From NORP240 sp965222175 (GTDB lineage Bacteria; Pseudomonadota; Gammaproteobacteria; Pseudomonadales; Pseudohongiellaceae), in the NCBI GenBank assembly GCA_965222175.1, contig OZ244938.1, positions 1,798,001 to 1,862,000 on the forward strand: a DNA stretch of 64,000 nt. The letters run 5' to 3'. The translations under genes and the position numbers were made by a program. This document shows positions 19,367 through 26,748 of the stretch, piece after piece; the stretch's first letter is position 1; each line of letters begins with the position of its first letter. The notes below the pieces were generated by a model that was not told the DNA's origin, did no database searches, and saw only the letters and a program-made list of their open reading frames with translations.

Positions 19367-20668
19367 ATGTCAGAGATCAGCGATATTCGGGCACGGGAAG
19401 TTCTGGATTCCCGCGGCAATCCCACGGTACAGGCGGATGTGACCCTGGCGTCCGGCGCCTTTGGCACCGCCTGTGCGCCGTCGGGCGCTTCCACGGGATC
19501 CCGGGAAGCCCTTGAGCTTCGGGACAAGGACCCGAACCGCTACCTGGGCAAGGGCGTGCTGACCGCGGTCAATAATGTCAACACCGCCATCCGCGACTGC
19601 CTGGTGGGTCGGGATGCTCTTGATCAGGGTGGACTGGACGATGCCATGATCGCGCTGGACGGTACGGACAACAAAGCGTCTCTGGGAGCCAATGCCATCC
19701 TGGCGGTTTCCCTGGCTGCCGCCAAGGCCGCTGCCGCAGACCGGAAACTGCCGCTGTATGCCCATATTCACAGCCTGGTTGACGACGACATTATTTACTC
19801 GCTGCCGGTACCGATGATGAATATTGTCAATGGCGGCGAGCATGCCGACAATAACGTGGACATCCAGGAATTCATGGTGCAGCCCACCGGGGCCGACAGT
19901 TTCTCCGAGGCGCTGCGTTTCGGCGCCGAGATTTTTCACGCGCTGAAGTCGGTACTCGGCAAGCAGGGCCTGAGCACCGCAGTGGGTGATGAAGGCGGAT
20001 TTGCCCCGAACCTGCCGTCCAATGCGGCAGCCCTCGACGCCATACTCCAGGCGGTAGAACTCGCCGGCCTGACCATGGGGCAACATATCAACCTGGCGCT
20101 GGATTGTGCCGCGTCGGAGTTTTTCCAGGACGGGCAATACCAGCTGAAGGGCGAAGGCAAAAGCTATGACTCGGAAGGTTTCGCCAACTACCTGGTGGAC
20201 TTGTCACGCCAGTACCCGGTCCTGTCCATCGAGGACGGCATGGATGAAAGTGATTGGGATGGCTGGGCTAAATTATCTGCGCTGCTAGGCGATAAGGTGC
20301 AGTTAGTGGGTGATGATTTGTTCGTGACCAATACCGGTATCCTGCAGCGGGGAATCCAGCAGGGCGTGGCCAACTCCATACTCATTAAATTCAACCAGAT
20401 CGGCACCCTGAGCGAGACCCTGGCAGCCATCGACATGGCACGGCAGGCAAATTACACCGCCGTGATATCGCATCGCTCCGGGGAGACCGAGGACACCACG
20501 ATAGCCGATCTGGCGGTTGCCACGGGGGCCGGGCAGATCAAGACCGGCTCACTGTGCAGATCTGACCGGGTAGCAAAATACAATCGGTTGCTGCGCATTG
20601 AAGAAGAACTCGGCAGCGAAGCCCGGTACAATGGCCTGGCCGAATTCAGTCACGTGGGACGTGGCTAA
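19367..20668 (+). CDS. eno: Enolase
   Basis: Enolase interconverts 2-phosphoglycerate and phosphoenolpyruvate in glycolysis, and in many bacteria it is also part of the RNA degradosome. ATG 19367 has TAAGG 6 bases upstream and gives the standard N-terminus MSEISDIRAREVLDSRGNP and 433 residues (E. coli 432). Visible are the loop GAPSGASTG-like segment (here CAPSGASTGSREA), the metal ligands in DCAASEF, IEDGMDESDW and GDDLFVTN, and the catalytic Lys and SHRSGETED near the C-terminus. Confidence 0.98.
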   Translation: MSEISDIRAREVLDSRGNPTVQADVTLASGAFGTACAPSGASTGSREALELRDKDPNRYLGKGVLTAVNNVNTAIRDCLVGRDALDQGGLDDAMIALDGTDNKASLGANAILAVSLAAAKAAAADRKLPLYAHIHSLVDDDIIYSLPVPMMNIVNGGEHADNNVDIQEFMVQPTGADSFSEALRFGAEIFHALKSVLGKQGLSTAVGDEGGFAPNLPSNAAALDAILQAVELAGLTMGQHINLALDCAASEFFQDGQYQLKGEGKSYDSEGFANYLVDLSRQYPVLSIEDGMDESDWDGWAKLSALLGDKVQLVGDDLFVTNTGILQRGIQQGVANSILIKFNQIGTLSETLAAIDMARQANYTAVISHRSGETEDTTIADLAVATGAGQIKTGSLCRSDRVAKYNRLLRIEEELGSEARYNGLAEFSHVGRG

Positions 20669-20732
20669 CCAGTAATTATGGCCTGTCCAGCATGACTGAT
20701 GTCATGACGGCAGCCCGGACAACAACAGACAA

Positions 20733-21038
20733 ATGGTCATGGCCAAAATCGTCACCGGCGCAATTCTGTTCACCTTGCTTCTGTTCCAGTACCAGATCTG
20801 GTTCGGGGCCAGCAGTATCCGGGAAATTAATGCCCTGGAGCAGCGCCTGGAACAGCAGCGCAGCAGCAATGACGGGCTGCGGGAAAGAAACCACTTGCTG
20901 GAAATCGAGGTCATTGATCTTAAAAATGGACTGGAAGCCGTGGAAGAACGGGCGCGTTCGGAACTCGGCCTCATCAGCAAGGACGAAACCTTTTACATGA
21001 TCGTCGAACCGCCTGAAACCCGAACCCCTGACCATTGA
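20733..21038 (+). CDS. ftsB: Cell division protein FtsB
   Basis: FtsB forms the FtsQLB divisome complex with FtsL and FtsQ. The 101-residue protein has one N-terminal membrane helix (to about residue 22), a periplasmic coiled coil (about 30-75) and the conserved EERARSELG-x-ISKDETFY end. Two in-frame ATGs (20733 and 20739) are possible. The second gives the more typical MAK start, and neither has a clear Shine-Dalgarno site. The eno-ftsB-ispD order is standard. Confidence 0.93.
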   Translation: MVMAKIVTGAILFTLLLFQYQIWFGASSIREINALEQRLEQQRSSNDGLRERNHLLEIEVIDLKNGLEAVEERARSELGLISKDETFYMIVEPPETRTPDH

Positions 21039-21075
21039 ACCCGCCATTCCCGCCACCTGATCAGAAGTATTTGCT

Positions 21076-21771
21076 ATGACAATATGGGCAATTGTGCCGG
21101 CGGCCGGAATCGGTCGCAGGATGCGCGCCAAGGTACCCAAGCAGTATCTCAACCTCAACGGTAGACCCATAATCGAAACGTCACTGGCCCGAATCGGTGC
21201 GCTGAGTTACGTGCATCAACTGGTGGTCATGCTGAATCCCGATGACCTGGTATGGCCGAGCCTGGGCCTGGAGAAAAATCAGAAAGTGGTGTGCCGGTAT
21301 GGTGGTGAAAATCGCTACCAGACTGTTCTTTACGGATTGCGCTACCTGGAAGACAAGGCAGCGGATGAGGATTGGGTGCTGGTCCACGACGCGGCGCGGC
21401 CCTGCGTAAGGCGCAGTGATATCGACTACCTGTTTCAGCAGATCGCAGATCACGAAGTCGGTGGTTTACTGGGTGCACCGGTGGATAACACCATGAAGCT
21501 GGTCGATGCCAATGAAGAAGTCCTTGCCACGGTAGAGCGGGTGAATGTCTGGAACGCCTTTACCCCGCAGGTGTTCCGCTTCCGGTTGTTACTGGATGCA
21601 CTGGAAGCAGTGGACAAGAGCGGCAAAACCGTGACAGATGAAGCCACCGCCGTGGAAAATATCGGCTACCGTCCCCGGATGGTGTTGGGCAACAGGGACA
21701 ATATCAAGGTCACTCATCCCAATGACCTGAACCTGGCGGCCCAGATCCTCAGTTCACAGGCAATAGAGTGA
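21076..21771 (+). CDS. ispD: 2-C-methyl-D-erythritol 4-phosphate cytidylyltransferase
   Basis: IspD couples CTP to MEP in the isoprenoid pathway begun by dxr in this same window. The 231-residue protein shows the nucleotidyltransferase loop PAAGIGRRMRAKVPKQYL, VHDAARPC near residue 104, and the MEP-binding segment TDEATAVE near 190. ispF starts 7 bp downstream, so the two probably share one mRNA. Confidence 0.96.
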   Translation: MTIWAIVPAAGIGRRMRAKVPKQYLNLNGRPIIETSLARIGALSYVHQLVVMLNPDDLVWPSLGLEKNQKVVCRYGGENRYQTVLYGLRYLEDKAADEDWVLVHDAARPCVRRSDIDYLFQQIADHEVGGLLGAPVDNTMKLVDANEEVLATVERVNVWNAFTPQVFRFRLLLDALEAVDKSGKTVTDEATAVENIGYRPRMVLGNRDNIKVTHPNDLNLAAQILSSQAIE

Positions 21772-21778
21772 CCGATGC

Positions 21779-22279
21779 ATGGACCTGCGAATCGGACATG
21801 GTTATGACGTGCACAAATTCGCCGACCAGGCACAGGCAGATACCGAGCTGGTTCTTGGTGGTGTGCGGATCGCCCATGATCGTCCGCTGATCGCCCACTC
21901 TGATGGCGATGTCATCGTGCACGCTCTGTGTGATGCCATTCTCGGGGCGCTGGGAAAAGGCGACATCGGCAGCCACTTCCCGGATAACGATCCGCGCTAT
22001 GACAATATCGACAGCTGCCTGCTGTTGGGGCAGGTCATGGAAATAGCCCGGGCCTCGGGCTGGGGGTTGGTCAATGCCGACCTGACCTTTGTTGCCCAGG
22101 CGCCACGCCTGGCCCCGCACGTGGATGCCATGCGCAAGCGGCTGGCCGGCCTGCTGGGCCTGCAGACTGCCTGTGTCAATATCAAGGCCACTACCACGGA
22201 AGGACTGGGGTTTGCCGGACGCAGGGAAGGTCTGGCGTGTCACGCGGTGGTACTGGCAGAGCGGACCACCCGGTCATGA
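21779..22279 (+). CDS. ispF: 2-C-methyl-D-erythritol 2,4-cyclodiphosphate synthase
   Basis: IspF cyclises CDP-ME 2-phosphate, the step after IspD and IspE. The 166-residue protein has the metal ligands Asp and His in RIGHGYDVHKF, LIAHSDGDVIVHALCDA near residue 38, and the trimer-forming GDIGSHFPD and KATTTEGLGFAGR segments. A nearby ATG at 21775 is in another frame. Its stop overlaps the truD start as ATGA. Confidence 0.96.
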   Translation: MDLRIGHGYDVHKFADQAQADTELVLGGVRIAHDRPLIAHSDGDVIVHALCDAILGALGKGDIGSHFPDNDPRYDNIDSCLLLGQVMEIARASGWGLVNADLTFVAQAPRLAPHVDAMRKRLAGLLGLQTACVNIKATTTEGLGFAGRREGLACHAVVLAERTTRS

Positions 22280-23364
22280 CAGACCCGGTTGCCCTGCCGA
22301 CGTCATTTGACCAGTTTGCCTTTCGCGCCGGGGAGCCGGATTGTTCGGCTGTCATCAAGCAGGAGTTTGTTGACTTCCAGGTTGACGAGGAACTGGGTTT
22401 CGAACCAACCGGCAGCGGGGCTCACCGGCTGCTCAGAATACGCAAACAGGACATGTCGACGACGGAAGTAGCCCGGTTACTGGCCGATATACTGAATACC
22501 GACAGGAATCAGGTTGGTTATTCCGGAATGAAGGACCGTCGTGCCGTGACCAGTCAATGGTTCAGTGTCCCCGAATCCGGGGCGCAAAGGCTGGATGAAA
22601 GCACCCTGGGCGAAGCGGGGCTGGACCTGCTGGAAACCCGTGGCAACGACCGCAAGCTGCGCATTGGCAGTCACCGCGCCAACCGCTTTCGAATCCGTCT
22701 GCGGCGACTGCAGGGCGACCGGCAGGACCTGGTTCGCCGCCTGGACACCCTGGAAACCAGTGGCGTTCCCAATTATTTCGGCCCGCAGCGGTTGGGCAGG
22801 GGTTTTTCCAACGTGCGCCAGGCTCAAGAATATTTCAACAGTTTCGATGAACTGGGGGGAGGGGCGAATCCCGGCAGTAAGAAGCTGCCCAGGAAAACCA
22901 GGAGTATGCTGCTTTCGGCCAGCCGCAGTTTCCTGTTCAACAGAATCCTGTCCAGGCGTGTCGCTGCGGGAAACTGGGACCGATTACTGGATGGCGAAGT
23001 CCTGAACCTCGACGGGACCAGGCGATTTTTCAAAGCCGATCCAGCGGACCGGGAAGTGCTTGGGCAGCGACTGGCAGGCATGGACATACATCCTACCGGG
23101 TTGTTGGCCGGCATTGTCGGTGGCCGGGATCCCTACCATGCCAGTGGCGCGGTTGCACAACTTGAAACTGCCGAACTGGCCGGGTTTGCCGATTTGCGGC
23201 GTGGTCTGACCTTGGCGGGCGTGCAGGCCTCGCGTCGAGCCCTGCGGCTGGTGCCCCGGGAATTGGATGTCAGGTTTGACGGGGAAGATTCCCTGGTTCT
23301 GGGTTTCACGCTGGGGGCGGGTGGCTACGCCACTGCGGTACTCAGGGAGCTGGTGCGGTCTTGA
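22276..23364 (+). CDS. truD: tRNA pseudouridine(13) synthase TruD
   Basis: TruD makes pseudouridine 13 in tRNA-Glu. ATG 22276 overlaps the ispF stop (ATGA), indicating coupling, and gives 362 residues (E. coli 349). A GTG further upstream at 22237 lies inside ispF. The catalytic Asp is in YSGMKDRRA near residue 80. Also visible are GSHRANRFRIRLR, the NYFGPQRLG motif near 160 and the TRUD insertion domain. surE, which normally follows, is not present. Confidence 0.95.
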   Translation: MTDPVALPTSFDQFAFRAGEPDCSAVIKQEFVDFQVDEELGFEPTGSGAHRLLRIRKQDMSTTEVARLLADILNTDRNQVGYSGMKDRRAVTSQWFSVPESGAQRLDESTLGEAGLDLLETRGNDRKLRIGSHRANRFRIRLRRLQGDRQDLVRRLDTLETSGVPNYFGPQRLGRGFSNVRQAQEYFNSFDELGGGANPGSKKLPRKTRSMLLSASRSFLFNRILSRRVAAGNWDRLLDGEVLNLDGTRRFFKADPADREVLGQRLAGMDIHPTGLLAGIVGGRDPYHASGAVAQLETAELAGFADLRRGLTLAGVQASRRALRLVPRELDVRFDGEDSLVLGFTLGAGGYATAVLRELVRS

Positions 23365-23490
23365 CCGCATCTGCACAGTGGTATGATGAGGCCGATCAGG
23401 TGCAGGAATAGCCTGCCGGATATTTAGCGAAACATGGTATCAGTTTATCGGCCCTGGACAATCGTCAGCGGTCGGCAGGAAAAAACCCGT

Positions 23491-24162
23491 ATGATGAGTA
23501 AACCAAATCTGAACGGTATCGGGATGACTTCCCAGCGGACCAGGGAACGCCTGATCGGCCGCTTGATGGAACAAGGAGTTAAAAATCATCGGGTGCTGGA
23601 TGTAATGCGTTCCACGCCGAGGCACATATTCCTCGACGAGGCCCTGTCGCACCGGGCCTACGAAGATGTGGCATTGCCCATTGGCTACGGCCAGACCATT
23701 TCGCAGCCCTATATAGTGGCGCGTATGACCGAGGCGCTGGTCAATACCGGCAGCCTGGACCGCGTACTGGAGATCGGTACCGGTTGTGGTTACCAGACCG
23801 CGGTGATTGCCCAGCTCTCCGGACAGGTATACTCGGTGGAGAGAATCAGGCCATTGCTGGATCGGGCCAGGAAGAACCTGAAACTGCTGGGTTTCAGAAA
23901 TGTTGAGCTACGCTACGCCGACGGTTCCCTTGGCTGCCCGGAAAAAGGACCCTTCGACGCCATTATCACCACTGCAGCGCCACAGCAGTTGCCGCGCGAA
24001 TTGCTGGGCCAGCTGGCCGACGGTGGGCGACTGGTCATACCGGTGGGCGGTGAGGCCGGCCAGGAACTGCAGTTGATTACCAGGACGGGCGATGATTTCG
24101 ACATTGAAATTCTCGACAGGGTTCGCTTCGTTCCCTTGCTGATGGGTAAGTCACCGGGCTGA
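23491..24162 (+). CDS. pcm: Protein-L-isoaspartate O-methyltransferase
   Basis: Pcm methylates isoaspartyl residues in damaged proteins with SAM to start their repair. ATG 23491, with CAGGAAA upstream, gives 223 residues (E. coli 208). An in-frame start at 23434 is less likely. Motifs are MRSTPRHIFLDEAL, the substrate loop LPIGYGQTISQP near residue 72, the SAM-binding EIGTGCGYQTA near 100 and the C-terminal RFVPLLMG. It normally lies between surE and nlpD. Here truD is upstream and a DUF368 gene downstream. Confidence 0.94.
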   Translation: MMSKPNLNGIGMTSQRTRERLIGRLMEQGVKNHRVLDVMRSTPRHIFLDEALSHRAYEDVALPIGYGQTISQPYIVARMTEALVNTGSLDRVLEIGTGCGYQTAVIAQLSGQVYSVERIRPLLDRARKNLKLLGFRNVELRYADGSLGCPEKGPFDAIITTAAPQQLPRELLGQLADGGRLVIPVGGEAGQELQLITRTGDDFDIEILDRVRFVPLLMGKSPG

Positions 24163-24171
24163 TCTGCAACG

Positions 24172-25125
24172 ATGACTCTATTCGCCAGGCTGGCCGCTTC
24201 AGTGCGTAAATACCTGCCTTTGTTTTTGAAGGGTATGGCCATGGGGGCGGCAGATTCGGTGCCCGGTGTCTCGGGAGGTACCATTGCCGTCATCACCCGC
24301 ATTTACGACGAACTGATTTATTCGATTCGTTCCATAGACGGCCGGGCGTTCCGCCTGCTGGTCACGGCCGGACCTGGCAGCGCCTGGAGGCATATCAACG
24401 GGTGGTTTCTGCTGGTGCTGGCCACCGGGATACTGCTCAGTCTGCGCCTGTCAGCCGGTATCGTGCTGGTTCTGCTGGAGAACCGGTTTGAAGCCCTGAT
24501 GGCGTTTTTTACCGGCCTGGTGGTAGCGTCCAGCTGGTCTCTTCGCAACGAGTGCGGGGCGTGGCGCCTGCCGACCAGTATGTTCCTGGTCACTGGCATG
24601 CTGTTGACACTGCTGATCAGCTCACTGGCTCCCTACAGTACCGAGATCAGCCTGGCCTACCTCTTTATTTGTGGCCTGGTGGCGATCTGCGCCATGATTC
24701 TTCCCGGGCTGTCCGGTGCCTTTCTGCTGCTGGTGCTTGGAGTCTACGACTACGTGCTGAACGCCCTGATTACCCTCAATCTACCCGTCATCCTGGTTTT
24801 TGCCAGCGGCTGTATCTGTGGATTGCTGGCGTTTGCCCGACTGTTATCGTGGATGCTCAGTCGCTACCGGGAACTGAGCTACGCTTTTCTGACCGGAATG
24901 TTGCTGGCGTCAGTTTATGTGCTGTGGCCGTGGCAGCAGGTTGACCGGCTTTACCAGGATGAAACCGGTGAAAGTCATGTCCTGCAGTCACACAATGTAC
25001 TGCCAATGGATTATCAGGCACTGACCGGGCAGGAACCGCAACTTGTCGCTGTGGTAGTGAGCCTGCTGGCGGGTCTTGCCATAATCCCGGTATTCGACAA
25101 ACTTTTTCGACAATCGGTCGACTAA
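24172..25125 (+). CDS. DUF368 membrane protein, candidate undecaprenyl-phosphate flippase
   Basis: The 317-residue integral membrane protein has about eight hydrophobic helices and the family signature PGVSGGTIAVITRIYDEL near residue 32, with a second glycine-rich pair motif (ILPGLSGAFLLL) near 180. That internal duplication is typical of PF04018. DUF368 proteins (PopT in Vibrio cholerae) have been shown to recycle undecaprenyl phosphate across the inner membrane, so that role is inferred here. It starts 9 bp after pcm, so the two are likely cotranscribed. An envelope role fits its place before nlpD. Confidence 0.9.
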   Translation: MTLFARLAASVRKYLPLFLKGMAMGAADSVPGVSGGTIAVITRIYDELIYSIRSIDGRAFRLLVTAGPGSAWRHINGWFLLVLATGILLSLRLSAGIVLVLLENRFEALMAFFTGLVVASSWSLRNECGAWRLPTSMFLVTGMLLTLLISSLAPYSTEISLAYLFICGLVAICAMILPGLSGAFLLLVLGVYDYVLNALITLNLPVILVFASGCICGLLAFARLLSWMLSRYRELSYAFLTGMLLASVYVLWPWQQVDRLYQDETGESHVLQSHNVLPMDYQALTGQEPQLVAVVVSLLAGLAIIPVFDKLFRQSVD

Positions 25126-25194
25126 CTACATGGGTGGCTGGAATCCGCCGGCGCCCGCGTTTGCCCGCACGATTAACAGGCGGCACGTTGTTCC

Positions 25195-26133
25195 ATGGCA
25201 ATAGAAATCCTGACCAGGTACACTGAGAAGACTTTAAAGCTGGCAGTCTGTCCGCTGGTGGCGGTGCTCTGCGCCGGTTGTCTTGCGGAGAAATACCAGG
25301 CACCGGTCACCGATCGCAGCGAGGTCCTGGATCAGTCCGGTCCGCTCATCGTGGTGAACAGCGATGATACCCCCAGTCGCTACGGTAACCCGGTGCCAAG
25401 TCCGCCGCCGGGTGAGCCATCCGCTACGGAAGTCCGGGCAGGCCGGCTCGCCTCACCGACAACCTCAGGGTTTGCCGTCCATCGTGTTGCCCGCGGTGAG
25501 TCGCTGTACTCCATTGCATTTCAGCATGACCTTGATTTTCGCAGCCTTGCCATCGCCAATAACCTGACTCCGCCGTACACGATATTCGAGGGCCAGGAGC
25601 TTAGCCTGGATATCAATCGCCCGGCACCGCTGGTGCCCGGCGACCGGTCGTCGGTGGGCGCCACGGGGCGGGTGGTGGAGAACAACGGCGTGGCCAGGGC
25701 CCAGGCCGCATCCTCCTCGGTTCGAGGCGTAATACGCCAGCCCATAAGCCGGGTTCGTGTCGCTGAACCCGAATGGGAATGGCCATTGCAGGGGACGGTG
25801 CTCACCGGTTTTCAAGCCGATACCGGTCGCAAGGGCATCGATATCAGGGCAGTCGCGGGCCAGCCGGTTCATGCGGCAGCAGCAGGTGAAGTGGTCTATG
25901 CCGGCAACGGTATCCAGGGAGCAGGGAACCTGATAATAATCCGTCACAATGAAAGACTGTTAAGCGCCTACGCCCACAACCAGACACTGCTGGTCACGGA
26001 GGGACAAACCGTCAGGGCTGGTGAGCAGATAGGTGAGGCGGGTGTCAATGCCGGCGGTGATCCGGTGCTGCATTTCGAAATTCGTCGCGACGGCAAGCCG
26101 GTGGATCCCCAGGCTTATCTGCCCGGCAGCTGA
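25195..26133 (+). CDS. nlpD: NlpD-like murein hydrolase activator (LysM + degenerate M23)
   Basis: The 312-residue lipoprotein has a lipobox ending at Cys29 (VLCAGC), a LysM peptidoglycan-binding domain (about residues 97-145, VARGESLYSIA) and a C-terminal LytM/M23 domain (about 205-305). The zinc ligands are degraded: the usual His before GxDI is Lys (RKGIDI) and the first His of the final HxH is Val (PVLHFE). This is the state of E. coli NlpD, which activates amidase AmiC and does not cut murein itself. rpoS, usually next, is absent. Confidence 0.92.
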   Translation: MAIEILTRYTEKTLKLAVCPLVAVLCAGCLAEKYQAPVTDRSEVLDQSGPLIVVNSDDTPSRYGNPVPSPPPGEPSATEVRAGRLASPTTSGFAVHRVARGESLYSIAFQHDLDFRSLAIANNLTPPYTIFEGQELSLDINRPAPLVPGDRSSVGATGRVVENNGVARAQAASSSVRGVIRQPISRVRVAEPEWEWPLQGTVLTGFQADTGRKGIDIRAVAGQPVHAAAAGEVVYAGNGIQGAGNLIIIRHNERLLSAYAHNQTLLVTEGQTVRAGEQIGEAGVNAGGDPVLHFEIRRDGKPVDPQAYLPGS

Positions 26134-26198
26134 TCCCCGGCCAATGGCCGCTGTGCTGGTGCCAGTCAGGCACTACCCGCAAGGTGCAGTCCCGTGGG

Positions 26199-26522
26199 TC
26201 AACGCTCGAGGAACTGCAGCTTGTCCTTTTTGTCCGCCCATTCTTCGGCTTCGGGCAAAGCATCCTTCTTTTCCGTGATGTTCGGCCACTGCTCCGCCAG
26301 TTCGGCATTGAGCTCCAGGAATTGCTGCTGATCTTCCGGCAGTTCGTCCTCGGCGTAAATGGCATCCACGGGGCACTCAGGCTCACAAAGCGCGCAATCG
26401 ATACATTCGTCCGGGTGTATCACCAGGAAATTCGGGCCTTCGTAAAAACAGTCTACCGGACAAACTTCTACACAATCAGTGTGTTTGCAGCGTATGCAAT
26501 TTTCGCCAACTACGAATGTCAT
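26199..26522 (-). CDS. fdxA: 7Fe ferredoxin FdxA
   Basis: This 107-residue protein carries [3Fe-4S] and [4Fe-4S] clusters and acts in cytosolic electron transfer. Cluster ligands are visible as CIRCKHTDCVEVCP near residue 9 and CIDCALCEPECP near 40, followed by the acidic C-terminal helix region of the Azotobacter-type ferredoxin I family. GGAGA lies about 5 bases before the ATG. It converges on nlpD and is downstream of mutS on the same strand, as in Pseudomonas. Confidence 0.96.
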   Translation of the reverse strand: MTFVVGENCIRCKHTDCVEVCPVDCFYEGPNFLVIHPDECIDCALCEPECPVDAIYAEDELPEDQQQFLELNAELAEQWPNITEKKDALPEAEEWADKKDKLQFLER

Positions 26523-26748
26523 ATCGTCTCCAAAAACAATTTTTCTCTGAAACCTGTCGATCCTGGCGGACCTGCATAATTGCTGTAATAGCTGCCGGGG
26601 CGCCGCGTCGGATTCTACCAGCTTTCCGCCGTTGTTTCAGGTTTTCCGGGTTACTGGTTTTGGCATGGGATGGAATTTCGCTGTGGGTGCAGAGTGAGGC
26701 CACCGAATACGATTCAGGCCAGGTTCAGCACCGATAATCAGAGACAGG

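Noticed and set aside
20691..20706. Hairpin CATGAC-TGAT-GTCATG as eno terminator
   Set aside because: The stem is only 6 bp and has no T-run after it; ftsB follows in the same direction.
26138..26150. Hairpin CGGCC-AAT-GGCCG between nlpD and fdxA as a bidirectional terminator
   Set aside because: It is a 5-bp stem with no T-run on either strand, too weak to call.
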